A stretch of 64,000 nucleotides of DNA from Rubritalea profundi (GCF_002954445.1 NZ_MQWA01000001.1:2052733-2116732); one strand, 5' to 3'; positions 29,464 to 39,930 are shown, counted from the stretch's first letter. Made by a program: numbers and translations. The notes: a model not told the origin generated them from the sequence alone.

Positions 29464-30780
29464 ATGATCAAGAGGCTAATCAGGGAACAGAAGCGGCCAC
29501 TCGGTCTAATAGAATTAATCGCTATTGCTTTGGGGGGCATGGTTGGCGGTGGAATTTTTGCAATCCTTGGCGTATCGGTTGAAGCTATCGGTAACTCTGC
29601 ACCGGTGGCAATCTTCATCGGCGGTCTGCTGGCCCTCTGTGCTGCGTACTCTTACGTGAAGCTGGCGCGGCTCTATAAGGATGAAGGGGCCACTTATTCC
29701 TTTTTCAAAAAGACCTATCCAGATTCCCACTTCGCCGCCGCGGCCATCGGTTGGCTGGTCGCTTTCGGTTACATCAGCACGCTGGCCCTGTATGCGTTCA
29801 CGTTCTCGTCCTACTTCTGTACTGCATTTTCTATTGCGGACTATCCCTGGAGCCATCAGTTGGTGGCGGGTTTGGTTATCCTGTTCTTCGCTGCAGTCAA
29901 TTTGATCAGTGTGAAAGGCATGGGAGAGCTGGAAGACGTGATGGTCTACACCAAGATAATCCTGCTGATAATCATTTCAGCATTACTCACATGGAAGGGC
30001 GATATCCAACAGGCGCTACCATTAATTGAAACCCATAACTCGTGGGCAAGTATCCTGATGATCGCCGCAGTAACCTTCGTGGCGTATGAAGGATTCCAAC
30101 TTGTGATTCATGCTTACCACGAGGTCGACGAGCCGGAACGAAACATCCCGCGGGCGATCTATGGCGCTATCGTAGTCGCCACAATTCTCTATGTGGTCCT
30201 CGCTATCGGCGCACTGGCGACAATTCCCAAGGCGGAGATCATTGCGGGCAAGGAGTATGCTCTGGCGGCAGGATCAGAAAGGATATTGGGCAAGTTCGGC
30301 TACTTTGCGGTGTTGTCCAGTGCCTTGCTTGCCACATCAAGCGCCATCAGTGGCACCCTCTTTGGAGCCTCGCGCTTGATGGCGGTTATAGCCGATGATG
30401 GTTATTTCCCCAAAGCTCTGCGATTGCGCATCAAAGGACATATCCCGCGTAACGCTATTTGGACCATGTTCGTGCTGGCTTTCCTGCTGGTACTCGGTGG
30501 TGGCTTACAGGTCATATTAGAATTCGGTAGCGTTACATTCATCATTGTCTCGTTCCTCATGGCGCTGGCGAATTTTAAGAAACGCAGGGAGACCAGTTCG
30601 CATGTGCTTCTGACGCTTGTCGCTATGATCAGCCTCCTCGTGGCCGGCGTACTTATTTTGGGCTTTGAGTTAATTCATGCACCTAAGCAATTGGCTGCTA
30701 TCATAGTTATCTATGTTGTTCTAATCGTGGGTGCTTGGATCCAATCAAGGTTACAGAACTATGCCGTCAGTGTGGACTAA
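29464..30780 (+). CDS. APC-family amino acid permease
   Basis: This 438-residue membrane protein has about twelve hydrophobic helices. The first helix carries the APC-family consensus LIAIALGGMVGGGIFAILG (about 18-36), and helix 6 has AAVTFVAYEGFQLV, typical of substrate-binding unwound segments. DEPERNIPRAIYGAIVVATILYVVLAIGA after it is a family hallmark. It should import an amino acid or polyamine with protons; the substrate cannot be told. It stands alone, after a long gap and before the P-type ATPase on the same strand, and opens the accessory stretch 29464-37712. Confidence 0.9.
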   Translation: MIKRLIREQKRPLGLIELIAIALGGMVGGGIFAILGVSVEAIGNSAPVAIFIGGLLALCAAYSYVKLARLYKDEGATYSFFKKTYPDSHFAAAAIGWLVAFGYISTLALYAFTFSSYFCTAFSIADYPWSHQLVAGLVILFFAAVNLISVKGMGELEDVMVYTKIILLIIISALLTWKGDIQQALPLIETHNSWASILMIAAVTFVAYEGFQLVIHAYHEVDEPERNIPRAIYGAIVVATILYVVLAIGALATIPKAEIIAGKEYALAAGSERILGKFGYFAVLSSALLATSSAISGTLFGASRLMAVIADDGYFPKALRLRIKGHIPRNAIWTMFVLAFLLVLGGGLQVILEFGSVTFIIVSFLMALANFKKRRETSSHVLLTLVAMISLLVAGVLILGFELIHAPKQLAAIIVIYVVLIVGAWIQSRLQNYAVSVD

Positions 30781-30952
30781 TCGGAGTGAAATGAGGCAAG
30801 ATGTTAGATGGGTGATCCAGTAGCATGATCTGTTGGTAGAAGGATTAGTAAATGACACCACTCTGTTCTAACACAGATTGGTATGAGGTGCATTCTGTAT
30901 CATCAATGCTGTATGGGGTTGAAGCGGAGCTATGTTCTTGGTATGAAGTGGT

Positions 30953-33575
30953 ATGGTAGAAAAGTATCCATGGAATGAGGTGGGGGATGCTCTTTTACAG
31001 AGTTTGTCATCATCATGGAGTGCGGGACTGACGATAGAGGAGGCTGATAGTAGGCTCACTAAGTATGGTCCGAATAAGCTACAAACACATGTGGCGAGGA
31101 GCTGGCTAGCTATATTTTTTAGCCAATTTAAAAGCCTTCTGGTCCTGTTGTTAGCGGTGGCTTCAGGATTGGCATTTCTGTTTCATGACTGGATCGAAGG
31201 GCTGGCGATCTGTGCGGTGTTGGTGTTGAATGCTGTGATCGGATTTTTTACCGAGCTGAATGCGGTGCGTACGATGGACTCTCTGCGGAAATACAATAAG
31301 TCGTTTGTCCGAGTGAGGCGAGGTGGTGGTGTGAAAGTGGTCTCTGCTGAGGAGATAGTTCCGGGGGATGTCATCCTGGCTGAGGGCGGTGATTTGATAG
31401 CGGCGGATATGCGAATTCTTTCTTGTTCTCGTCTTCAGGCTGATGAGTCAGCTCTCACTGGGGAGTCATTTCCAGTGGACAAGCAATGTGGTGTGCTGCC
31501 AAACGACACCATGCTAGCAGAGCGAACTAACATGCTTTATAAGGGCACGTCTCTGACACGGGGTTCATGTGAAGCCATCGTAATGACCACTGGAATGATG
31601 ACTGAGCTAGGGGAAATCTCTGCGCTGGTGATTTCGACAGAGGATGAAGAAACGCCCCTTGAAAAGAGGTTGGCACGGCTTAGCAGAAAACTGGTCGTAG
31701 TCACGGTGGTTATCGCACTTTCCATTCTTATTACTGGACTGATGCGTGGAAGAGATCTTTACCTGATGATCGAGACGTCTATCGCTCTAGCTGTGGCCGC
31801 CATACCTGAAGGGTTGCCGATTATTGCGACACTTGCTCTGGCGCGTGGCATGTGGCGCATGGCCCGCAGCAATGCTCTCATTAATAATCTGTCAGCTGTG
31901 GAAACTCTTGGTGCCACGAATGTCATTTGCACAGATAAGACCGGCACACTGACGGAAAATAAGATGGTGGTTGCCTCAATAGTGACGAAGCAGGGACTGG
32001 ATGATTTGGCGGGAGATCAAAAGGGACTAGAGTCTACGGCTGAAGTTCTTCGGGTCGCGTCACTTTGTAACAATGCTCAGTGGACTGGGCTTGAGGGGGG
32101 CGAGGATTCAGAGCTTATTGGTAGCCCGATGGAAACGTCGTTGTTAGTAGCTGCGAGGGGGTGCGGGCTTGATCAGAACGAGCTCAAACGTAGATTCCAT
32201 CGCGTCCGGGAAGAGGCCTTTGATTCGGAAAGCAAGATGATGGCGACGTATCACCGTGACGGTGATCAGTTCCTAATCGCGGTGAAAGGAGCGGCTGAGC
32301 CATTGCTGTCTGCTTGTCAAACTGTGTATACAGGGCAGCAGTTTCAACCTATGTTTGAGGAGGAGAGACAATGGTGGTTGGATAAAAATAACGCACTGGC
32401 TCTCGACGGTTTTCGAGTGCTGGCATTTGCTCAGAAATATGCTCGGCAGGAGGGTGTAGAACCGTATGAGAATCTGGAGTTTCTTGGGCTTGCGTGCGTG
32501 ATTGATCCGCCTAGGAAGGATATCCCTGCGGCCATAGCGTCTTGCCGAAATGCAGGGATTCGAGTGGTGATGATCACGGGAGACCAGGCTGGTACAGCTT
32601 TGCATGTAGCAAAGGATGTGGGAATCTATGATGAGGTCGCGACGAGGGTGGTCACAGGCAAGCAGATCGACACGTGTCAGAAGGCTGGTCAAATGGAGGA
32701 CCTCCTCGATGTCAAAGTGTTTGCGCGGGTGTCACCCCAGCACAAGCTCGACATTATTCAGATGCATCAAGATGATGGCTCGGTGGTGGCAATGACCGGA
32801 GATGGAGTGAATGATGCTCCGGCCTTAAAACGTGCAGATATCGGCGTGGCTATGGGAATACGTGGAACGGAGGTGGCGCGAGAGTCCGCTGACATGGTGC
32901 TAAGATGATTCCTTTACTTCTATTGTTGCCGCGGTTGCCCAAGGGAGGGTTATTTTTAACAATATCCGCAAGTTTGTGGTCTATTTACTCTCGTGTAACT
33001 TGAGTGAGGTTATGGTGATTGGGATAGCTTCGGCGATGGATGCTCCGCTGCCTTTATTGCCACTCCAAATTCTGTTCTTAAATATGGTCACGGATGTTTT
33101 TCCGGCCCTAGCCTTAGGAGTTTGCCATGGTCATGAGGATGTGATGGCTAGGCCGCCTAGATCGGTGCGAGATCCTATTGTTGGCAAGCGGCAATGGTGG
33201 GTAATCATGCTCTACAGCATTTTGATTACAGTTGTTGTACTCGGTTCATTTACTATTGCTAGGGGGAGTATGGGGATGTCTACTGAGGAGGCGGTGACGG
33301 TTTCCTTCTTGGTGATTGCTTTGGCCCAGATTCTCCATGTGTTTAATATGGCTGAGCCTGGGAGTCACCCGTTTAAAAATGAGATCACTAAAAATGGATA
33401 TGTGTGGGCAGCGGTTGTGCTGTGTGGATTGATCCTTTATTTTGCCCTGAGTTTGCCGCCACTAGCGAGAGTTCTAGCTCTGCAGGCGCCTAGTGCTGGT
33501 GGCTTTGTTTTGATAGTCATATCAAGTGCTATCCCTCTCATTGTTGGCAGGGTGGTGAGTATGATTAAGCGGTGA
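30953..33575 (+). CDS. Cation-transporting P2A-type ATPase, frame broken near 32903
   Basis: A calcium/cation pump of the SERCA/MgtA class, about 873-874 residues when restored. The first frame ends ...RGTEVARESADMVLR at TGA 32906; the sequence resumes in another frame as DDSFTSIVAAVAQGRVIFNNIRKFVVYLLSCNLSEV and continues to 33575. The shift equals one extra or two missing bases around 32903. Motifs: N-terminal cation ATPase domain, DESALTGESFPVDK (actuator TGES), AAIPEGLPIIATLALARGM (helix M4), phosphorylation site ICDKTGTLTENK-type ICTDKTGTLTENK, DPPRKDIPAAIASC, MITGD and TGDGVNDAPALKRADIGVAMG. Whether it is a live gene depends on the frame break. Confidence 0.9.
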
Positions 33576-33672
33576 TTGGATAAAAGGCTACTCCATCACG
33601 AAGAAAGAGCACCGAAGGCGTCTCCAAATCTCTACTAGGGAAAGAGGTAGAAGTTCGGCTGGGGGCTCCATG

Positions 33673-34113
33673 CTATGAAAAGAGACCTTCCACTTCTTTG
33701 ATCGGTAGTCCGGTGTAGTCGGCTTTTTTCAAATCCGTGAGTTTTTGCTGCGCTTGAATCGGCAGGCTTTTGACGAGTTGTTCTGATAGCTCGGCTGGTG
33801 CGGCAAGGTTCCAAATGTCAAATTCTTCGTGTTCAATGAGGTCGCAGATGGCTTTGGTCATAGCGTCGAGCAGGCGTCTCCTTTTTTCGAGTGTTCTGCC
33901 ATGTGGCTCACCGTGTCTCATTGGCGCTCCGTGCTGTAGGCTTCCGCTGGGAAAACGGCCATCATCATCGGAGCTTTCAATAGGGTCTGGTGAAAGACGG
34001 TGTAGGTCAGTCTTGATGGCTTCAATGCGCTGCTGTTGTAGCAGGTCATCCGAGGTCAATCGGTAGGCGCGCAGTTTCTCGGCGTTGGCTAGAATGATGA
34101 GTTTCTGTTTCAT
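33673..34113 (-). CDS. Host-attachment-family protein (PF10116-like)
   Basis: This 146-residue soluble protein begins MKQKLIILANAEKLRAYRL, the usual opening of the family annotated as required for attachment to host cells, related to archaeal release-factor-like baeRF domains. LEKRRRLLDAMTKAICDLIEHEEFDIWNLAAPAELSEQLVKSLP and QQKLTDLKKADYTGLPIKEVEGLF match its central and C-terminal parts. The middle contains a His/Gly-rich segment. The original attachment role is doubtful outside rhizobia. In many bacteria such genes sit with cation ATPases and PEP synthase in stress-type clusters, as here. Confidence 0.75.
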   Translation of the reverse strand: MKQKLIILANAEKLRAYRLTSDDLLQQQRIEAIKTDLHRLSPDPIESSDDDGRFPSGSLQHGAPMRHGEPHGRTLEKRRRLLDAMTKAICDLIEHEEFDIWNLAAPAELSEQLVKSLPIQAQQKLTDLKKADYTGLPIKEVEGLFS

Positions 34114-34261
34114 AGTATTAGGGGGATGTTGGATGTGAGCGTGGTAGCGTATTTTGCTAGATGCGCACCTATCCGAAGCTAATATACACTATGTTCAGAA
34201 TTGTAGTCCTGCAAATCTTGCTGCAAGTATTGCCAATCTTGACCTTATACAGTGAGGTTGT

Positions 34262-34715
34262 TCACTGAGTGAAACGGAGTCCAGTGGGGATGTTCCGGGT
34301 GTGCTGTCGGTATCCTCTGGGTGGCTCACCAGTAAATTTAAGGAAACTTCGGTTAAATTGTGAGAGCGACTGGAACCCCACTGCGTAAGCAATTTCAGTG
34401 ATTGGTTTCTCGGTATTTTTGAGCTCTTCTTTGGTTAATTCAACACGCTGGCGGTTGACATATTCAGTGAATGTCATGCCAGTGGTCTATTTGAAAAGAT
34501 TACAGAAATAGAGCACGCAGACATGGACTTCATTTGAGATTTCTTTTTTCATCAATTCTGGAGGCGACAAGTTCTTTTGCTTTACGAATTGCCTCAGGTT
34601 CACTCGCGTTACGTTCTAGTAAAAGCCTGTTGAGGAATTCCGCGAGTTGGAGGGAAATGACGCTGAGCAAGGTGATCATTCTTGTTCTTAGCAAGATAGG
34701 ACCATCTTTTGACAA
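34262..34715 (-). pseudogene. Decayed AraC-family regulator (C-terminal part)
   Basis: Read from 34715 down, one frame gives SVISLQLAEFLNRLLLERNASEPEAIRKAKELVASRIDEK, typical of the linker before the DNA-binding domain in PocR-type AraC regulators. At the A-run near 34547 the frame must shift to continue as EISNEVHVCVLYFCNLFK, then meets a TAG. It continues in the same frame as TTGMTFTEYVNRQRVE...ITEIAYAVGFQSLSQFNRSFLKFTGEPPRGYR, the second helix-turn-helix. The sensor domain is missing altogether. With a frameshift, a stop and a lost N-terminus this is most likely genuine decay rather than error. Confidence 0.75.
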
Positions 34716-34775
34716 TGGAAGCTGAGTGGGTGTCCTGTGATTCTATTAGTGTGGATATCCACCCCCCCTAAAACT

Positions 34776-35264
34776 ATGAAAAATTTCCCAATTATTATGA
34801 AGGTCGGAGCATTTGCGTTTTTGATATTTTTGACAGCATGTGGAAGTAAGGAAAACAAAATGGCGAAAGGATTTGTCCTTCCAAAGGGCGACATAGAGAA
34901 GGGTATGGTCGCATTTACTGAGCTGAAATGCCACAGCTGCCACACAGTCTCAGGAGAAGTGTTTCCAAAGTTAACAGAGAAGTCGGATGTCCAACTACAG
35001 CTTGGAGGAGAGGTTCGTAAACTGAAGAGTTATGGTGAATTAGTGACTTCGATCATTAATCCACAGCATATTGTATCTAAAGAATATTTGGGCACCTTCG
35101 CAAAGGATCAGCGTGATGGGATTCTGTCGCCAATGTCTTCTTTGAATGACCAAATGACGGTGGAGCAAATGGTTAATCTCGTAGAGTTCTTGAATTCTCG
35201 ATACATGAAGTTCGAGACTGATATAGAGTATCCCTATTATGGACCTACTTTCTACGGGCCTTAA
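34776..35264 (+). CDS. Small c-type cytochrome lipoprotein
   Basis: From ATG 34776 the product has 162 residues with a lipoprotein signal (VGAFAFLIFLTACGSKE, lipobox LTAC). One heme-binding motif, LKCHSCHTV (CxxCH, about residue 52), starts a small class I-like cytochrome c domain. SIINPQHIVSKEYL and MSSLNDQMTVEQMVNLVEFLN give the expected distal Met region and C-terminal helix. It probably transfers electrons on the outside of the inner membrane. It lies 60 bases before ppsA on the same strand. Starting at 34737 would add an unlikely 13 residues before the signal. Confidence 0.82.
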   Translation: MKNFPIIMKVGAFAFLIFLTACGSKENKMAKGFVLPKGDIEKGMVAFTELKCHSCHTVSGEVFPKLTEKSDVQLQLGGEVRKLKSYGELVTSIINPQHIVSKEYLGTFAKDQRDGILSPMSSLNDQMTVEQMVNLVEFLNSRYMKFETDIEYPYYGPTFYGP

Positions 35265-35324
35265 ATCTGCAGGTTAGATGCTGCTATGAAACAACGAAGA
35301 GTGGGCAACACAACCTAGGGTTCG

Positions 35325-37712
35325 ATGAAGAAAAATGTAATTTGGCTAAAAGATGTAACCATCAAAGATATTGCTCTAGTTGGTGGGAAGAGTGCGTCGC
35401 TAGGGGAGATGATTTCTCAAATGAGTAAGCAAGGAATTGTGGTTCCAAGCGGGTTTGCTGTCACGGCAAATGCCTATCGAGAATTTACCGAGAGCAATGG
35501 TATTACTGATGATGTTAGTAGGTTTATGGAGCAGTTCCACGGAGGTTTTCTGAGCTTAGAGGAAGTGGGCGCAAATATTCGAAAACTCATTTTAGAGGGG
35601 GAGTTTCCTGCTGAGATGAGAGAGCAGATCGTTGATGCTTATAGAGGGATGAGTAGGGACTATGACTGTGAGCAGGTGGATGTGGCTGTCAGAAGTAGTG
35701 CAACGGCAGAGGATCTTCCGAATGCTAGCTTTGCTGGGCAGCAGGATAGCTATCTTAATATCAAAGGGGAGGAAGCCATGTTGGACGCCTGTCGGAAATG
35801 TTTCGCGTCACTGTATACGAACCGGGCGATTAGTTACAGAGAGCAGAAGGGGTTCGCGGATGTGGCGGTCTATCTTTCTGTAGCCGTGCAGAAGATGATG
35901 CGTGCTGATAGCGGTGCAGCGGGAGTGATGTTCACACTCGATGTCGATACGGGCTTTCGGGATGTCGTCGTGATCGAGGCTTCTTTCGGCCTGGGAGAAA
36001 ACATCGTGAAGGGGACTGTGACGCCTGATGAATATCGGGTCTATAAGCCATTATTGGGTAAGAAGGGTGTGGTTCCCATTATTAGCAAGAAATTGGGTTC
36101 AAAGGAGCTGACAATGATTTATAGCGAAGCGGGGGACTCCGTCGAGAATGTGCCGACCCCCATGGAGATGCGCTGGAAGTATGCACTCTCAGATAAGCAA
36201 ATCATGCAGTTGTCTGAGTGGGCAGTGTTGATAGAAAGCCATTACGGTAAGCCAATGGATATTGAGTGGGCATTGGACGGGCTCACTGGTGAATTGGCTA
36301 TTGTGCAAGCTAGGCCAGAAACCGTACGCTCAATGGAGCTGGATTCGACTATGGTAGTTTCCCGCTTGAAGAACAATAAGTCTGAGCCGCTGATTGAAGG
36401 ATTAGGGATAGGTTCAGGTATTGCAGCGGGGAATGTGATGGTGCTCAATAGTTTGAATGATGCTGGAAGCTTTGAGAAGGGGATGATATTGGTCACTTCG
36501 GCTACAGATCCAGACTGGGTGCCGTTGATGAAAATTGCAGCTGGATTGATTACTGATCACGGTGGCCGGACAAGTCACGCTGCGATCGTCAGTCGTGAGT
36601 TGGGAGTTCCCGCTATCATAGGTACGGAAAATGCAACACGTCTTCTGCATGAAGGCCAGGCGGTGACAATCAACTGCGCGAGCACAGGTAAGGGAGAAGT
36701 CTACGAAGGTATTCTCGACTACGAGACCGAGGAAATTGATCTGTCCAGTATACCAGAGACGCGAACCAAGGTGATGCTGAATATCGCAAACCCTGATACT
36801 GCAAATCGATCATGGCGTTTGCCTTGCGACGGAATTGGCTTGGCTAGGATGGAGTTTATCATTTCCAACCAGATTGGTGTGCATCCGATGGCGTTGATAA
36901 ACTTTGACCGTTTGACGAATGAGAATGCTTTTGAAGAAATTGAGGTGCTAACCCACCATTATAAGGATAAAAAACAGTTTTTTGTGGATCGCCTAGCCTA
37001 CGGTATCGCACAGATTGCCGCATCTCAGTACCCAGAACCAGTCATTGTGAGAACCAGCGATTTTAAGACAAACGAGTATCGAGACTTGTTGGGCGGAGAT
37101 GATTTTGAACCAGTTGAAGAGAATCCTATGTTAGGTTTCCGTGGTGCTTCGCGCTACTATAGTGAAGAATATAGAGAGGGATTCGCTCTGGAATGCAGAG
37201 CGTTGAAGTGGGTGCGGGAGCGAATGGGACTGAAGAATCTGATTGTGATGATCCCTTTTTGTAGGACTTTAGAAGAAGCCGACAAAGTGCTCAATGAAAT
37301 GGCCTTGAATGGTTTGGTCCGGGGGGATGAAGGGCTACAAGTTTACATGATGGCGGAGATACCAAGTAACATCATATTAGCGAAAGATTTTGCCGAGAGG
37401 TTTGACGGATTCTCTATCGGATCCAACGATCTCACACAGCTTGTTCTAGGGGTTGACCGTGACTCTGAAAAACTGGCAAACCTGTTCGATGAGAATAACG
37501 AGGCTGTTCGAGAGATGATTCGGGTGTTGATCAAATCGGCTCACGAGCAAGGTTGTAAGGTGGGAATCTGTGGTCAGGCTCCGAGTGATAAACCTGAGTT
37601 TGCTCAATTTTTGGTTGCACAAGGTATTGATTCAATTTCTCTGACACCAGATAGCTTTGTTTTAACCAAGCGGGCAATAGCTGCGCGGGAGAGTGAAATC
37701 ACAGAAGGCTAG
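35325..37712 (+). CDS. ppsA: Phosphoenolpyruvate synthase
   Basis: The 795-residue enzyme converts pyruvate and ATP to PEP, AMP and phosphate, feeding gluconeogenesis. The N-terminal ATP-grasp domain has VGGKSASLGEMISQM and VAVRSSATAEDLPNASFAGQQ (about 15-135). The swivelling domain carries the catalytic His in TDHGGRTSHAAIVSRELGVPAIIG (about 410). The PEP-binding barrel contains GFRGASRYYSEEYREGFALEC, SIGSNDLTQLVLGVDRDS and VGICGQAPSDKPEFAQFL with the catalytic Cys. Length and motif order are normal. It follows the cytochrome gene and converges with the SGNH gene. Confidence 0.96.
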   Translation: MKKNVIWLKDVTIKDIALVGGKSASLGEMISQMSKQGIVVPSGFAVTANAYREFTESNGITDDVSRFMEQFHGGFLSLEEVGANIRKLILEGEFPAEMREQIVDAYRGMSRDYDCEQVDVAVRSSATAEDLPNASFAGQQDSYLNIKGEEAMLDACRKCFASLYTNRAISYREQKGFADVAVYLSVAVQKMMRADSGAAGVMFTLDVDTGFRDVVVIEASFGLGENIVKGTVTPDEYRVYKPLLGKKGVVPIISKKLGSKELTMIYSEAGDSVENVPTPMEMRWKYALSDKQIMQLSEWAVLIESHYGKPMDIEWALDGLTGELAIVQARPETVRSMELDSTMVVSRLKNNKSEPLIEGLGIGSGIAAGNVMVLNSLNDAGSFEKGMILVTSATDPDWVPLMKIAAGLITDHGGRTSHAAIVSRELGVPAIIGTENATRLLHEGQAVTINCASTGKGEVYEGILDYETEEIDLSSIPETRTKVMLNIANPDTANRSWRLPCDGIGLARMEFIISNQIGVHPMALINFDRLTNENAFEEIEVLTHHYKDKKQFFVDRLAYGIAQIAASQYPEPVIVRTSDFKTNEYRDLLGGDDFEPVEENPMLGFRGASRYYSEEYREGFALECRALKWVRERMGLKNLIVMIPFCRTLEEADKVLNEMALNGLVRGDEGLQVYMMAEIPSNIILAKDFAERFDGFSIGSNDLTQLVLGVDRDSEKLANLFDENNEAVREMIRVLIKSAHEQGCKVGICGQAPSDKPEFAQFLVAQGIDSISLTPDSFVLTKRAIAARESEITEG

Positions 37713-37739
37713 CCTCAATTGTAGGCGAATGTCTCCGAT

Positions 37740-39848
37740 TCACTGAGTTTCGGAGTGCTCCATCACTTTCTCCAGCGTCGGCATCAGAGCCTTGGCCCAT
37801 GTCTCGTAGCCAGCTGGCTTGAGGTGAATCTTATCACCCGAGTAAGCCTCGGCTTTCAGGGTGCCGTCAGCGTTGGTGAAAGCTGGAGCTAGATCGAGGT
37901 AAGTGACGTGGTCTTTCTCCCCGAGTGGGGCAATATTCTTTTGAATCTGAGCGATGGTGATTCGTGAATTTTCATCTGGGTTCTGACCAGATGGGAAGGT
38001 GCCTAACAAAATGATCTCGGACTCTGGAAGCTTAGCAATAAGTTCCTCGACTAATGCTTCAATGCCACCGGTGATTTGATCAGCATTGTGGTTTGCTGTG
38101 AGCAGGTTGTTGACGCCGATCATGACGACAACCGCCTTGGGCTTGAGTCCTTCAAAGTTGCCGTGGGCGAGGCGGTAGAGTAGGTGCTCCGTGCGGTCGC
38201 CTGAGATGCCAAAGGAGGCAGTTTTCCACTTGTCTGCAAAAAATCTATCGACTGGGCGCTGGCCACCTTTTTCAGCCAATCGCTTATCCGCGCCAGTCCA
38301 GGACTGGGTAATAGAATCGCCGAAGAAGATGAGCTCGAGGTCTTGATTTTCTTTGCTCAGCTTGTTGATGTTCTCAAACTGGTCCCACCAGATTCCACCT
38401 CCCCAGCCTGCCGCTTTCCCTCGGAATGAGGCGGATGGTGCGGGCAATGCTGCCGGATTCGTGTAGCTGCCGTTACAATGCAGTGCAAACTCGACAATGG
38501 GCTGTGGGTTTGGGAGTGCGTGCGGGTGGTGACCTTTGCCTTCTTTAAGAATAATCTCGGCGTAGCCATCTAACATCTGAGCAGCTAGTTGAGAGTTTTC
38601 CATGCCCGGAACCACAGGGTCAGCTGTGCCGACGAGGTACAGCAATGGGATTTTAGCTTGCTTGAGTTGAGCAATGGTATCGACGGGGTTTCCTTTGAAT
38701 GCTTTAGCCTCATCATCAGATTTGAAGCCGTAGGCTTTCTTGCATTGTTCCCAAGTCGGAGCGCTGCCTTTACCTGAGCCAAAACCAGCAGGCCAGCTCT
38801 TGATGTCCATCACGCTGTTGTCTCCATAGATTCCTTCGACTTTTTTCGGATTGGCAACTGCCCAGTTATGAATAGGCAATCCGCCACGACTCATGCCTTC
38901 TAAAAAGGGTGTCTTCGAGAGTCCGATGGACTGCATGGCGTAGTAAAATGTGTCCCAACGCTGGGTGGCTTCTGGCGCGCCAAAGAGATTGGCCACATCA
39001 CAATAAACAACATGCCAACCTAGTTCTAACATCGTTGTGTCAAATTGTGGTTGGTGTCCCCAAAAGCGCGCGCGCCAAACCCACGGTCTGCCTACTGCCG
39101 CAATCTTTGGACTGACAACTTTGCAGGAAACTCCCCGGAATTTAAAATTTTGCATCGCATAGCCATGGAAGTTTCCAAATTGTGCGCCTTCCATTGTCTC
39201 AGTGGTCCATTCGTTATCGCGCTCGGTCGTGAGGTAGCGATGGAGGTGGCGAGCCATGACTTCTGCTCCGAAAGCATTTGGGTGCACTCCATCAGGAATC
39301 CAATCCTTGTGGTTCACCAGAGGTGTGTGGAGGTCGACGAGTTCGGTGTTGAGTTCTAGAGCCACATTGCGAACCAATGGAGCGAGCTCGCCGCGGGTGA
39401 CTTTTTCAGTGATTCCCCACCTCGATTGAACAACGGGTGCTGGCTGACAGAGGATGACTCGTGGCTTGTTAGGTAGAGAAGTGTAAGACTGGACGAGAGC
39501 CTTGGTGTCATCGGCAAATTCTGCCTTAAACTTCCAGTTCTGGGGCTTCGAATCGTTGGTGCCTAACTTGATGATAACGATATCTGGTTGGTAGCTCAGA
39601 GAGTTTTGGTAGGCTTTTTCCTTGGTGTAGGGGTGGTCACCTTTGTTCAGCATTGTGCGGCCACTCACACCAAAGTTACGTACCTCGTAGTCCTCTCCTA
39701 GTAGGTAGCCGAGCTGGGCTGGGTAGTTAAGCTTCTCACGCGCAGTAATGCCTGAGCCAAACGTGATAGAGTCGCCTACGCAGGCGATTTTTGTTTGAGC
39801 GGCAAGGCTAGCAGTGAGCGCTAAGCCAGTTAGTAAAATAGATTTCAT
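37740..39848 (-). CDS. Secreted three-domain protein: SGNH esterase - alpha/beta hydrolase - SGNH esterase
   Basis: This 702-residue protein has a signal peptide (MKSILLTGLALTASLAAQ). Domain 1 (about 18-210) is an SGNH/GDSL esterase: IACVGDSITFGSGI, KLGTNDS and DGVHPNAFG supply the Ser, Gly/Asn and Asp-His blocks. Domain 2 (about 235-465) looks like an alpha/beta-hydrolase: nucleophile elbow GMSRGGLP, later LYLVGTADPVVP and an acid-His region GKGHHPHALP. Domain 3 (about 490-702) is a second SGNH unit with LIFFGDSITQSW, VVMIGVNNLL and DKIHLKPAGYETWA. Such esterases often deacetylate plant or algal polysaccharides; the substrate is not shown. It follows NAD kinase at 82 bases on the same strand. 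Confidence 0.85.
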   Translation of the reverse strand: MKSILLTGLALTASLAAQTKIACVGDSITFGSGITAREKLNYPAQLGYLLGEDYEVRNFGVSGRTMLNKGDHPYTKEKAYQNSLSYQPDIVIIKLGTNDSKPQNWKFKAEFADDTKALVQSYTSLPNKPRVILCQPAPVVQSRWGITEKVTRGELAPLVRNVALELNTELVDLHTPLVNHKDWIPDGVHPNAFGAEVMARHLHRYLTTERDNEWTTETMEGAQFGNFHGYAMQNFKFRGVSCKVVSPKIAAVGRPWVWRARFWGHQPQFDTTMLELGWHVVYCDVANLFGAPEATQRWDTFYYAMQSIGLSKTPFLEGMSRGGLPIHNWAVANPKKVEGIYGDNSVMDIKSWPAGFGSGKGSAPTWEQCKKAYGFKSDDEAKAFKGNPVDTIAQLKQAKIPLLYLVGTADPVVPGMENSQLAAQMLDGYAEIILKEGKGHHPHALPNPQPIVEFALHCNGSYTNPAALPAPSASFRGKAAGWGGGIWWDQFENINKLSKENQDLELIFFGDSITQSWTGADKRLAEKGGQRPVDRFFADKWKTASFGISGDRTEHLLYRLAHGNFEGLKPKAVVVMIGVNNLLTANHNADQITGGIEALVEELIAKLPESEIILLGTFPSGQNPDENSRITIAQIQKNIAPLGEKDHVTYLDLAPAFTNADGTLKAEAYSGDKIHLKPAGYETWAKALMPTLEKVMEHSETQ

Positions 39849-39930
39849 GGTGAATAGTGAGAGAAGGTGAGTAAAAATACGTAAAGTTGCATGACTACCT
39901 TTCAGGGGGATTCCTTGAGACTCGGCAGAT

